Shown one piece after another: positions 47,778 through 59,214 of a stretch of 64,000 nucleotides of DNA. The notes beneath the pieces are model-generated. The model did not search any database. It was not told where the DNA came from and saw nothing but the letters and a program-made list of their open reading frames with translations. The stretch's first letter is position 1, and every line of letters begins with the position of its first letter. The DNA is taken from assembly GCA_015179025.1 (NCBI GenBank), contig WHUX01000114.1:110515-174514 (forward strand), given 5' to 3'. The position numbers and the translations under genes were made by a program. Source of the stretch: Terfezia claveryi. Taxonomy: Eukaryota > Ascomycota > Pezizomycetes > Pezizales > Pezizaceae.

Positions 47778-48932
47778 TTTTTTTTTTTTTTTTTAAATAC
47801 TTTAGTACTCCTATGCAGCCCCGACGAGGGGCTATGAGGAGCCACGCGGAAGCCCGGTGGATTCAAGGGAGAGGCAAGTTAGTCTGCCAATCCCTTCGCA
47901 GAAATAAATACATATGGCGAGGAGATGCCCCCTGCTGTCATTAATGGACTGACCAATGACTCGAAAGCCTGACTGAGCCTAAACCCCATAAGCCGCAGAA
48001 CTGAGAGAACCAAAACTATGGACTTAAAGGAAACACCAAGGAGACTCGTGAATAAAGGTATCCAACAAAAGGGAACTCGTAGATAAAGAGCTGAACTTAG
48101 ATTAACTCTCCATATAATAGACCAAAGAAGGCCTCAGTGGCCTCGTATCTATCCTCATCCTCCTCTCTCCAGTCTGGCTCGTCTAGCTCCTCCCAGCTCC
48201 CCTTGCCCCCTAACAGGTCTCCGCGAATTCGGTTGAAGCGTGGGCACCTGAAGACTATGTGCTCTCCAGTTTCGGTGTGGTGGCCGCATGGGCACTCTGC
48301 TGATTCCGATTTGCCGATATGGTGTAGCCAGCTCCGTTGTGGACCTCTATTTGTGCGTAGCCAGGTGTAGGCCGATAGAGCGTGCCGATTCCACTCCGCT
48401 CTTCTCAACCCAAAGCCTTCTTTCGTCCTTGCTTCTTTCCGCCTGACTTTGGAAGTTGCACGAAGTCCTCCTTCCGTTATTGTGCGTTGCTCGCCTACGA
48501 ACTCCCCTAGATGTGACTGTAGGTTTGCTGATCGGTCCGCCTTCTCGTTGCCCGGGATGCCTAGATGGCCTCTAACCCACGATATCTGGAGATCCCTGTG
48601 CTGATTGGAGGTGATGAGGGATTTGATGCTCTTTTCGATGCCGGATCTGGGTGGGGACCCTGAGCCCATGTTGTGGATTGCCTGTATTGCTGCCTGGGAG
48701 TCGGATAAAATTGCCAGCATGTCTGCGCTCTCTTTCTGTAGGGCTATTTGCATCGCAAAGAGTTCACCGTCTGCTACCGTTGCTTGGTCTCCTAGGAAGC
48801 CCCCGTAATCCTCTGTCGTGCCCCCTCCTCGATCCTCGCTGTGGACTCCACTCGCCACTATTCCTTTTCTTCCGGTGCCATCTGTGTAACACGTCCTCCA
48901 CCCTTCTTCTAATATTGAACTTATCCCCGCTG
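47778..48932 (-). mobile_element. Inner LINE fragment with 14-bp target-site duplication
   Basis: GGTCTATTATATAC at 47764-47777 and 48933-48946 flanks a minus-strand insert with a poly(A) of about 17 (poly-T from 47778). It is truncated just upstream of the RNase H domain and sits inside the 46960-49704 insertion, so it is the younger of the two. Confidence 0.85.
48097..48932 (-). CDS. LINE ORF2 C-terminal part: RNase H and Cys-rich tail (5'-truncated)
   Basis: Open on the minus strand from the insert edge to TAA at 48097. RNase H acidic residues are present: YTDGTG, the E of DGELFAMQ, LSDSQAAI and GNEKADR. WVRGHLGIPGNEKAD is typical of Tad/I-clade LINE RNase H. A CPCGHHTETGEHIVFRCPRF segment resembles the Cys/His motif near the end of these ORFs, and the product ends EATEAFFGLLYGELI. 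In an intact element this domain removes the RNA template during target-primed reverse transcription. Here there is no upstream reverse transcriptase, so it is non-autonomous debris, though the frame is unbroken, suggesting recent insertion. Confidence 0.8.
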
Positions 48933-49718
48933 GGTCTATTATATACGACTGGGGGTGCTTCCTCTATGACGAGTTGCTGTCTCTGCCCTAACCCGACCCC
49001 AGGTGCATTTCGACCCTCTACAGCCTTCGACTGTCAGGGGCCCCCACCAGGACTCGAAGGACGGGTGTAGCAGTTAAGACTATCAGTCGAGTGGCACATA
49101 CCTGAGTTGCGTAGGGAACGGTAACCTTCTGCTCTCACCACTGCAGGGAGGTGAGCACTCTGCGACGAGTTCCCGAGGCCCCCACCAGGACTCGAAGGGG
49201 AGCTTAACAGTTAAGACTGCCTAGATATTGAGTTCACACGAGTGGCTGATCACCGAAGGATGGAGCATGAGGCTCGCTGGGACCGACCCCGGCTTTAGAA
49301 CCGTCCTGTCGAGCCCACCAACCCTCTACGAGATGGTGACTGCCGCTCGGGAGTTTTTAGTCTCCTTTCCGGCTACAAAGGTATGTCGGGAGATTGTCAC
49401 AATGGAGAATGGTGTTTCAGACCCGAACTCTTTGTGAAGCTGTATCTCTGTGACACCCATGGCCCTCAGGGTCTCGCAAGGTGACCCGATGAAATCCGCG
49501 AGACGTTTTGATGCGTCGGCAGGCAACACCCGTCCACACCTTACTAACCAAAGCAGATATGCCCGAGAGGTGACCTGTCAGCCTACCTAGCACTTGCACG
49601 ACTTGGAGTGTTCCCTCCCATTCCCGCCTCGGAATTTGGTTCATGACTTTGTTGGGGCGAACCGAAATGTCAGTTTCCGAGTTGTTGTCCGCCCCTCCCA
49701 CTCCATAGACAACGCTCC

Positions 49719-50390
49719 GGACCTGTATTTTTCATGAAATCAGGCAAGTCTTCAATTCACATCGTTCTCTATCGCATTATCGCACTCTTAGTTCTATTGT
49801 CCACTTCGCGTCTTACCATCCGCTCTGGTAGGCATATTACTACAGATCTGCTGTGCACCCATCCGCTAGAATCACTTCCGCTGCCTAACAAGATATTCCA
49901 ACATATCTTTTGTTACCGTGAACGTCACTAGGATTAGAAGCGGTGTTACTTGATACAGCCGAATTTGTCTTACTGCATTGCTTCCCACCGGAGGGCTTTT
50001 CGATGCAAGGAAGCAGGTTTTGCATATTGGTAAGCAGGGAATAAAAGGGTTTGTCGAATATGCGCTTATACTAGATACATCATCACAAGCTTGACTGTAC
50101 AGTAAAAGTTCCTGCACGTCATATAGGAGCTGGGAATAATTTCCATCAAAGACGTCAACGTGACCAGGAACAGGGGAAAGACTTGAGGTTAATCATGATT
50201 GTGATGATTGGGACATCTGCTCAAGAAGGTGAAAAGGAGTTTGCTAGGGATTAATTAAAGGAAACCTTAGATAGAGACATGAATCTATCCCACTGAAAAC
50301 CTTTGCGCATTGCGAGCTCAGCGAAATTCTTAGGTAATCATCCGTAGAACGAGGGCGACAGGAAAAATCATTACGTAACCCTGCCATGAG
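49719..50390. other. Intergenic
   Basis: No gene or clear repeat recognised. Confidence 0.4.
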
Positions 50391-50405
50391 CAACGCTAAA
50401 GTGCA

Positions 50406-50442
50406 TCCTTTCCTTTAAATACTCATTACTCCTATGCGGTCA
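50406..50442 (-). mobile_element. Solo LINE tail, 37 bp, with ~15-bp target-site duplication
   Basis: CAACGCTAAAGTGCA (50391-50405) and CAATGCTAAAGTGCA (50443-50457), one mismatch, flank an insert that reads on the minus strand GACCGCATAGGAGTAATGAG followed by TATTTAAA and a degenerate A tail. Confidence 0.8.
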
Positions 50443-50469
50443 CAATGCTAAAGTGCACATTACTAGATA

Positions 50470-53400
50470 AATTCAAATGATCGTATTCACTAGGGAACAT
50501 ACATATACTTGGAAGGTTCACAAGGATTCTGAGATAAATAAATACATCACTATAGGAAAACTTACTATTGCGACTCCTAGCACTACTGCTACCCTCAACC
50601 GAAACATGATCTCGACGCCCATGCATCCCGCACAACGAGAGGCTTGTACAATATTTGAATTCCTTACCTGCACATTACTTCGATCATTCAGCATCCACAC
50701 AGCAGCCTCAAGCCCCTTATCGGGCGCTAATGAATGGAGTGTCTGCCCATAATCGACGTCCTTAGAGTTGATGGTAACGTTATCTCGCTCGATCAGCAGC
50801 CTCAAAACAGCCTCATGCCCAAAAACTAGCTACCCATGAGAGGGATGTCCGCCCATATTCATCGTCCTTAGTATGGATATCATCATCTCACTCGATCAGC
50901 AGCCGCACAACAGCCTCATGCCCATTCCCAGCTGCCAATGAGAGGGGTGCCTGCCCACTATCGTCCTTAGTATTGATATCAATATCAACTCGCTCAATCA
51001 GCAGCCGCACAACAGCCTCATGCCCATTCTCAGCTGCCAATGAGAGGGGTGCCTGCCCACGATCGTCCTTAGTATTGATATCAATATCAACTCGCTCAAT
51101 CAGCAGCCGCACAACAGCCTCATGCCCATTCTCAGCTGCCAATGAGAGGGGTGCCTGCCCACGATCGTCCTTAGTATTGATATCAATATCATCTCGCTCA
51201 ATTAGCCGCCGCACAACAGCCTCACGTCCCTTCTCAGCTGCCAATGAGAGGGGTGTCCGCCCACGACCGTTGATATCAACATTATCTCGCTCAATTAGCA
51301 GCTGCACAACAGCCTCATGCCCCTTCTCAGCTGCCAATGAGAGGGGTGTCTGCCCATGCTTGTCCTTAGCATTGATATCAACATCATCTCGCTCAATCAG
51401 CCGCCGCACAACAGCCTCATGCCCACACCCAGCTGCCAATGAGAGGGATGTCCGCCCATCGATGTCATTAGCGTTGATATCAACATCATCTCGCTCAATC
51501 AGCAGCCGCACAACAGCCTCACGCCCCTTCTCAGCTGCCAATGAGAGGGGTGTCCGCCCATCAATGTCATTAGCATTGATATCAACATCATCTCGCTCAA
51601 TCAGCAGCCGCACAACAGCCTCACGCCCCTTCTCAGCTGCCAATGAGAGGGGTGCCCGCCCATCAATGTCATTAACATTGATATCAACATCATCTCGCTC
51701 AATTAGCAGCCGCACAACAGCCTCACGTCCCTTCTCAGCTGCCAATGAGAGGGGTGTCCGCCCACGATTGTCCTTAGTATTGATATCAACGTCATCTCGC
51801 TCGATCAGCAGCCGCACAACAGCCTCACGCCCCTTCTCGACTGCTAATGAGAGGGGTATTTGCCCAAAATCGTCCCCAGCATTAATATTAACATCATCTC
51901 GTTCGATCAGCAGCCGCACAACAGCCTCATGTCCAAAAGCAGCTGCCCATGAGAGCGGGGTCCGGCCAAATTCATCTTTCTTCTCTATATTATGGCCTAT
52001 CTTACAGAGATACGCCATATTTTCACGCAATCCAAAGTATGCCGCTGCATGGGTCCCTGAAAATCTCTGCACAGTGCGTTTCGACCGTGATATCTGAAGC
52101 CCTCTCCATAAGGCTTGTATACCACAGGGAGGGCGGTTGCTCTCATGGCTTAGCATCATATTTGCGAGTTTTCTCAGGCCATCATTGCATTGATGTTTAT
52201 AATAGGTCCCCCAAAAAAGTGCCGCATAGTTCAAAAATGCATATTTGTTCAGCTTTGCACTCAGACTATTGTCATCCGTACAATGCTGTCTCAGATTGCC
52301 AAGGTTAAGGTACGTTAAACAATTTTTGGCAATAGAACTGTGCCCATTTGGGAATTCTCTGTCGGCATATTTGCGGAAGTACTCTTGAAGTGTGTAATGC
52401 ACAAAGCGTACTGTCAATGTCTGTTTATCCACAATAACCAACCCAAGACAGCAGTCTAGTAGAGCTTTCCGTGAAGGAATATTTTCTGCATCGAATTCCA
52501 TATCGCCCTTCTCAATAGCTAGCACATGTTGAAGTTCCGCAAGCTTTAGTGGTCGGTAGGCAAAATGAAGCCACATGAGTACTCGCATACCCAACTCAGC
52601 CTGGCTCTTGCTGAGGCATTCCCGAATTCATTTTTTTGGTCCCTATAATCGGCGTACAAACAAGCAATCCCTATACTACAATTTTCGTGGAATTGAGAAT
52701 AAAGCTCGTCGATCACAATAGAGCTATATAATGAGTTAGCAGGTGTTAATTACCCTTAAGCCCAGTATATTGCATGGGATTGGAGGTATATATGATTCTA
52801 TACCTAATCACGGTTTTCCCAGCACCGGGTATCCCAAAACAGCAGAAAACACGGATGCAATCTTCGACTGGTATAATGTTGCTATCGTTGCTATCTTGCC
52901 AGTTGCAGAAAGATTCAGAACTCAGGAGCCATGCACCAGCGTTTTTGGTACGAGGCATCTTCACATCATAGTGACTCTTGAGTGACTCCAATGGGGTCAA
53001 TATTGTCAATAGTTCAAGTATCTTGTCATCTGGGGAAGTCAGCTTAACCTATATAGGTATGAGAAATTTAAAGATACCCTGGGTGTTATTGCGAATTTCT
53101 TCAGTCACATTGAGATTGCGTGTAGCTGTAGTTGATTTGTCTGTTCATGCAGTCTCATCAGCATCAGTTCCTCACATATAACCCCATTGGGAAAATATCC
53201 GGGCTAGGCGCGGCTGGGGCGGTAATGGACAAGTTAAAAATGACATAATGAAGTTTCCACCTACCATTCAACTTGGCCAAAGGTTTAGGTTCTGACGTAA
53301 TATCCTGAAGGACACCCTCAATGACTGTATTCCCGCATTAGATTTTTCCCCTATTATATACGCATCCAACAGTGTTTGTAGGACATACCCCTTATCTTTT

Positions 53401-53847
53401 CCATGGTAGCAGCATCTGCACATTCCCGAATAACCCTCTCTTTCGAATTGATGTCTTTAATGAAAGACTGAAATTCAATATCAAATGACTTCTTCAACGT
53501 GTTTGTATTTTTTTTGAGCCCTGATCTTACTTTAGCACAATGTAATGGTACCACATACGGCACACAAACCTCTAGCTTCAAAATAAGCACGAGCCTTAAC
53601 TGCAAACACAATGACAGCAGCATAGAGCTCTGGTAAGGCAGATTCTAGCATACGCTGACGCTGTAAGCTATTCGCTGCTGACCCTGAAGTCAATGGAACC
53701 CCAACGTATATCCCAGCATAAAACTCGCATATAGATATCTTTTCCAGAAGCGCCGCTATTGCTACCTCATAACCTTCAATTGCTTCTACATGATTGAGCG
53801 CAACCTATTCCGTGAATAAGCTTAGTTCCGGTGAGTCTGAGGGAGAG
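50470..53847 (-). pseudogene. Truncated paralog of the 17315-24227 NLR gene
   Basis: Homology starts inside the intron that follows exon 1 of the intact gene, so exon 1 is absent. The N-domain exons are recognisable from 53814 downward, and one 63-nt repeat exon lies at 53078-53140. Walker A (GIPGAGKT) is present near 52820-52845. The segment from just after the Walker A exon start (LYADYRDQ) to before ECLSKSQ is deleted, about 0.65 kb relative to the intact copy. This removes Walker B and most of the NACHT and leaves the halves out of frame. The ankyrin part (52594-50888 minus) has 11 repeats, then TGA at 50888-50890 where sister repeats have CGA; a few more decayed repeats follow. Not expected to make a functional NLR, although a short ankyrin ORF of up to 568 codons remains open. 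Confidence 0.85.
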
Positions 53848-54251
53848 GTTCTGGAGTCGTAGTTGCTGTATTTGGCTCTGGAGGTGCTATACTCTTGCAG
53901 GCCGATAGGGACTGGAGGCGCTAGTCTAGACTCTCAACTCAGCCAATTTTTGCTCCATCTTTGATGCCTGATTAATGTATTTATGGAGAGTCTTAATATT
54001 AGGAGATTGCAGGAAAGCCTTTTTGAGCTTAATATTGAGGCCTTCATTGAATTATTCCCACTTTACCTAATCATTCTACTTTACCTGTACTGCCAACCTT
54101 AAAAATTCGGCCACATATGCTGAGAGATCATAACCTTTCTATTTTAGTTTTCGAAGAGTATGAGTTGCTGTACCTGTAGGATCTGGGCCTCCAAAAGTAT
54201 GGCTAAGGATTGTGAATAAAGTAGTGATATCAAAGAGGTAGAAGCAGTTAT
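53848..54251 (-). mobile_element. Gypsy-like gag remnant
   Basis: On the minus strand from 54251: FTILSHTFGGPDPTGTATHT, then YDLSAYVAEFLRLAVQVK, FNEGLNIKLKKAFLQS and KYINQASKMEQKLAELRV. This is the pattern of Ty3/Gypsy Gag capsid. Stops occur at positions where Trp or Gln is expected. The Copia element interrupts it at 54252; I do not see the rest beyond 59493. Confidence 0.6.
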
Positions 54252-54532
54252 TGTTGGAATTACTCTCGGCCCATGAAACATCGCTAGCTGAGATAGGACA
54301 GTTTGAATTCTGCGGAAACCAGGGTAGGATCAAGGATCCCAAAGAGGCCGGTCTCAATTAGGGAAAGCAGGATATAAGGAGCTGGATATGTCGTAGGAAA
54401 AATGGGATTTCTTCTATAGAGCACTAGAACCATAGCAATAAGTCTATAGCGATATCTAGATATCTCCTCTTTTGAATATACACGATCGATTATCTTCACG
54501 ATTCCTCCGCTACATAACCTCGTAATCTTACA
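54252..54532 (+). repeat. 5' LTR of the Copia element
   Basis: 281 bp, begins TGTTGGAATTACTCTC and ends GTAATCTTACA. Near-identical to 59215-59492 apart from a few substitutions and short indels. Confidence 0.93.
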
Positions 54533-54551
54533 GGTTATGAGCCCGGCGCTT
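54533..54551 (+). promoter_or_regulatory. Primer-binding site, half-tRNA initiator-Met type
   Basis: GGTTATGAGCCCGGCGCTT directly follows the LTR. Its reverse complement contains GGGCTCATAACC, the anticodon stem-loop of eukaryotic initiator tRNA-Met around CAT. Drosophila copia is known to use an internal initiator-tRNA fragment as primer, and this site looks alike. Confidence 0.7.
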
Positions 54552-54685
54552 AGGCAAAAGCAATAAGAACAAAAGACAGTTGAGATATCTGTAGTATCAA
54601 CCCAGTAACACTGCCGTTCAGAAAGCAGAAGCCCAAAAGCCGTGGCCGCCCTATCGTTGCCAAGAAACCCTGCAAAGCTCCGCAT

Positions 54686-55015
54686 ATGCCTACACACCGA
54701 TCCTGGTCAAAGAAAATAAACCGTCAAAACAAGCAACTCTTCAAAAACCTCTCGGGAAACAAATTTTCAGAAATCACCACAACCCCAAGAGAACCACTGT
54801 CAGACACCGAATATCTAGAACAGGAATTATGCAAGAGTGGGCTATATAACGAGGCACTAGTAATAAAGGAACGAAGAGAAGGAAATCATCAAGAGCTCAG
54901 AGATCTCTTAACTGACCTCGATACCAAAGAAGCAGAAACATCCCTACTGGACGAAGGAATCCAGTACAAGGACCAATTAATAGGCTTCGACCAGATACAC
55001 CTAGCACTCATTTAA
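54686..55015 (+). CDS. Small ORF in the Copia leader (109 aa), unknown
   Basis: An intact 109-codon frame between the 5' LTR and Gag. Basic N terminus, then helical charged text (EYLEQELCKSGLYNEALVIK, then KERREGNHQELRDLLTDLD). It does not resemble Gag, protease or pol. It is free of stops although the gag-pol frame downstream has many. Confidence 0.4.
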   Translation: MPTHRSWSKKINRQNKQLFKNLSGNKFSEITTTPREPLSDTEYLEQELCKSGLYNEALVIKERREGNHQELRDLLTDLDTKEAETSLLDEGIQYKDQLIGFDQIHLALI

Positions 55016-55177
55016 ATGAGCAGCGACTTAGCTGGACCAGCCCCAACATCCGAGTCAGAACACGAAATTGAATACCCAGATCTCCCAATTAATATCTAAG
55101 TCGGAAGAAGAAGAGGGCGAAGAGCAAGAACTCCACCTCCTCCACCACCAGACTCACCAACACCACCTCCAGTAACT

Positions 55178-58100
55178 ATGTCCAAAGAACGATCAATTCC
55201 AAAGATCGAGCCCAAGCTTAGCGGACAATAGGACTATGCTCAATGGATATTATCCATTGAGCAAACGCTTAGCAGCTATGAACACAAAGATGAGACTATA
55301 TGGGAAATCGTCACTGGAGATGTCCAAGATCCAGATCCCACAGCCACTGAAAAAGCCAGGGATGCAGATGCTAAAGCCTGGAAGAAAGATAACAACTTCG
55401 CAATCCTCACAATGAAAAGAAATTGCGAGAAAGAAGTTGTAGATATCATTGGACTAGCCAGAACAGCCAACGAAGCCTATAAAGAGCTGAAGGTAAAATT
55501 CGAAGGCAAAACTGTCACTACACTCGGAGCTCTACTTATTGGAGTCATCAAACTCAGCTATAATGATAGAAATAGTTCAATCGAAGAACATATTAGTGAG
55601 TTCGACAAAAAATAGGGATTCATAAGATCTATGCTGGGAGAAACAATCCCAGACGACCTTAAAGAATTCGGAACAATATTGACAGGATTAAGCAAAAACG
55701 ACCAAGCCAAAGGAACGTTTCTGCTAGCCACTCTTCTGCCCTACTACAACACTCTCATCGAAAATATCCAGATGAAGAGTGGACTTACCTATGGAGATAT
55801 CACTATACATCTCAAAACATACGTCCTAGGAAGGCAAAAAGGGAAGAGGAGGGGAGATAACGCTGGAGAATCGATACAAAACCTAGTAGTGCTCAAAACA
55901 GGAGCTGGCAGAGGACACGATTAAGGAGATAATAGCAAATGATGTGATTACTGCATCAGCAAAGGATGGAAGGGGCTGAACCATACAGAAGCTGAGTGCT
56001 TTACCAAAAAGTGCGAGAAAAGAAAGGTCAAGAAGGCTAAGAAGGAAGACTCCGACAATAGAGAAACTGATGAAGAAGGAGTCACTATTAAGGTTGTCCG
56101 GATTGGGAAACCAGGGTAGGATGAGAAGGATGTTATGAGTACGATACAGCAGCCACCCACCATACAACCAACGAATACGACTGACTTACTGATATCCAAC
56201 ACAACCTCAGTATTAAGGTATCCGCCCACGACCAAACCGAGTCCATTTACTACACTATAGGAACTCTAGTCTTCAGACATAATGGCCGAAACATCCGTCA
56301 CGAATAATGCTTATATGACCCCATATACAGCAACATCATTAGTGGCTTTCGGATGCTAGAGGACTTCATCATGCAAGGAAAAAAGGGCAAGGTAGAGCTA
56401 AAGACAGGAAGAAAGGTACTCTACAAAATGGATTGAGATATTGATGGGATGTGGATCAAGCCTGAGAATACAGCCAAAAACTGGAAGGGAGCAGGAATAA
56501 AAAGGATTAAGGAAAAAGAAGCTGCAATTAGCCTACATGAAAGGTATGGACACATTTCCTATAATACCCTTAAAACTCTCCCCGAATATCCGAAGGATCA
56601 GAAAGAGAAGATCCGATGCAAGGCGTGTGAACAAGGGAAGGCCACCAAACCGGCTACACTCAAGCAGCCCAAAGATCTACAGATCAGGACAAACCGACTT
56701 CTAGAACGGGTCCATACAGACCTTGTTGGACCAATCGAACCTCCCACACCTAGCAAACAATACCGATATCTGCTAGTGATCGTGGACGACTTCAGCCAGT
56801 ATATAGCTGTACAGCCCCTTTGAAAGAAGAGCGAGACTGGAAAAGCGTTAATTGAAATAATTAACAAACTGGAAGCAGCCACAACCCTACGAGTCAGCCA
56901 AATCCAAGCAGACTGGGGAGGAGAATTCCGCAACAATGAGCTACAAGAAGAACTAAAGCAACGAGGCATAGCCTCTAAAGAAACTATCCCAAAGCATAGT
57001 GAAACAAATGCTATAATCGAACGAGCAAACCGAACGATCCTTACTATAAGTAGGACTGCTCTAATAGGGTCAACTCTACCTAAAGGCCTGTGGGACAAAG
57101 CTTCGAGCTGGGCAGCCTATACGAGAAATCGAATTCCCCACAAAACTCTTCAAGGAAAAACCCCTATCGAAATCATGCTCAAAAAGGACCTGGAGGCCAA
57201 GCGAACAAAGCTAAGACCATTCGGATAGCGAGTCCTCTGTTTTAACTACGACATCTCTGATAAGCTCTCTCCAAGAAGCTATGAAGCCAATATAATCGGT
57301 TATACAGAAAGCTTTGAGAGCTACCAGGTACAAACAGATACTGGCCAGATTAAACTCGCTCTCCGACTAGTCCCTATAGAAAGTTCGGAGACTAGCAGCT
57401 CAGAATCTCCGGATGAAGCCCCTAGCGAAGGGCCTAAGGAAAACGACATTATCCTGGAAGACCCAATATCACCAATACCAGTTCCCTAACCTGTGGCACC
57501 ACCTCCAATAAAGAGGCCTAGAAAGACTACTCGAGATTGGGAAAGCATGGTCGGTACCAGAAAATCAGAGCGACAGCCAGTCCGGAGGAAGATATTCGCA
57601 GTAGGAGCTGATTCGGATCACCCAACCGATGAGCAAGCCTGCAACTCTCCACAAGCCTTAGAATGGGCTAAAGCTCGAGCTAAAGAACGAGAGCAATTGA
57701 ATCGATATGGGGTATACACCAAGATCGATAAATCCAAAATCCCCGAAGGAATACGGATTGTTGATACCAAATGGGTATACCTAGTCAAAAGAAAAGTAGA
57801 CGGAAGTATTGAAAAATACAAAGCTCGCAAAGTTGGGAGAGGATTCACCCAAGAAGTAGGTGTCAACTACGACGAAACCTACGCACAAATGATGCGCCCT
57901 GAAACACTCAAAATCCTCCTAGTCATCGCCCTTCACCGAGATTGAGCAATCCGCCAATGGGATGTTGTAGCTGCATACTTGCAAGCTCTCCTTGAACACA
58001 ATGTCTACATCACAGATGTGAATGAAGAAGGAGAGGTTGAATACTGGAAGCTTGATAAAGCTCTCTATGGCTTAAAGCAAGCAGGATACGAATAGTTCAA

Positions 58101-59207
58101 AACCCTCTACCATATTCTCTCCACACTCGGGATATACCAGTGTATAGGAGATGAAGGAACCTACACTACCTGAAGCCACGACACTATTATTGGGACTTAT
58201 GTTGACGATCTCCTTGGGATCGCCCTACGGAAGAAGATCTCAATAAGATAGAAAGAGGCATTGAAGGAAGAGTCGAGTTGGACAAGCGAGGAAAACCTTC
58301 GAACATGCTTGGGATGGAGTTGTATTGGTCAAAGGAACAAGTTGTACTAACACAAACTCACCTCATAGTATCAATGACGAAAAGCTTCTTCCCCAAATCA
58401 ATCAACATGGTGTTTTGGAGGAAAGTGATCTCTGCCGCTAGACGCACAGCAATACACCAGCGACGGAAGCCACGAGGAAGTAGCAAAATACCAGTCAGTA
58501 ATAGGGGGGTTACTCTTTATCGCTCAATGACAAGACCCGAGATCTCGATTCATGTCAACTTGTTAGGACGAAGGACCAAGGATCATACCCCAAAGCACTA
58601 CCAGACAGCCCTCCAGGTCTTGCGGTATTTGTACTCGACAAAGTACATGGGCTACAATTAAAGAAGCCAGAAGCCAATGAATTGGCAATCAATATATTCG
58701 CAACGCACCATACGGAGGGGAGGAAGCCCGATCACAAACAGGAGTTCTGATGACACTGGGGAACCAACTAATAGGATAGTACAGTGAAGGCAGGACATCG
58801 TGACGTTATCAATCACCAAAGCGGAATACATCAGCGACTGCGAAGGAGGAAGGATGCAGCCTGGTTGAGCAATTTCTCTCGGAGCTAGGAATAACGAATG
58901 TACCAACCTTAGTAATGGACAGCGAAGAAGCTTACAATTTGAGCAAAGCCACTAAATTCATACGGAGGAGCCGACATATAGAGCACCGATTCCACTACCT
59001 CCGACAGCAAGTACAACTAGGGCGCTTGAAGATATGGACGATACCAGGGAAGGACAACCCAGCAGATCTTCTGACGAAGCTCTTACCGATGACCTCTGTG
59101 AATGGCTGGAAAGACAGATGGATGTCGACAGTTACGACACCCCAATCCTAGACATGACGGAAGAAGAACTAATGGCAGCCGGAATGAATGTATGGGCGCT
59201 CGAGTAG
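55178..59207 (+). pseudogene. Copia gag-pol polyprotein, interrupted by many stops
   Basis: Gag-like region from ATG 55178 (KLSGQ*DYAQWILSIEQTL). Integrase zinc-binding LHERYGHISYNTL and CKAC near 56530-56630. Integrase core HTDLVGP, VDDFS, DWGGEF and ETNAIIERANRT (56700-57040). Reverse transcriptase KWVYLVKRK, YKARKVGRGFTQE, LYGLKQAGYE*F and YVDD (57760-58215). RNase H TKAEYIS and SRHIEHRFHYLR (58800-59010). Last codon before TAG 59205-59207. At least a dozen in-frame stops, plus frameshifts after 58200. Several stops replace expected Trp, for example before AIRQWDV and in LKQAGYE*F. Confidence 0.9.
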
Positions 59208-59214
59208 GGGAGAG

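Larger units (their letters stand above)
46960..49704 (-). mobile_element. Outer 5'-truncated Tad-like LINE with 14-bp target-site duplication
   Basis: ATAGACAACGCTCC occurs at 46946-46959 and 49705-49718, flanking an insert whose minus-strand 3' end is GGAGTACCAAGTATTT plus a poly(A) of about 30 (poly-T at 46960). Its ORF end (47296-47529 minus) reads WEELDKPEWRKEEEGTYEATEAFFRLLF, matching the inner copy. The inner LINE interrupts it at 47778-48932. The 5' portion 48950-49704 has no intact frame. GGCCCCCACCAGGACTCGAAG appears twice (49035 and 49171). Confidence 0.75.

Noticed and set aside
49029..49236. Two GGACTCGAAGG-containing segments that look like reverse-strand tRNA B boxes
   Set aside because: No T-stem or acceptor stem can be formed and both lie inside a LINE insertion.
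50973..52097. 374-codon plus-strand frame over the paralog's ankyrin repeats
   Set aside because: Same repeat by-product, antisense to the minus-strand pseudogene.
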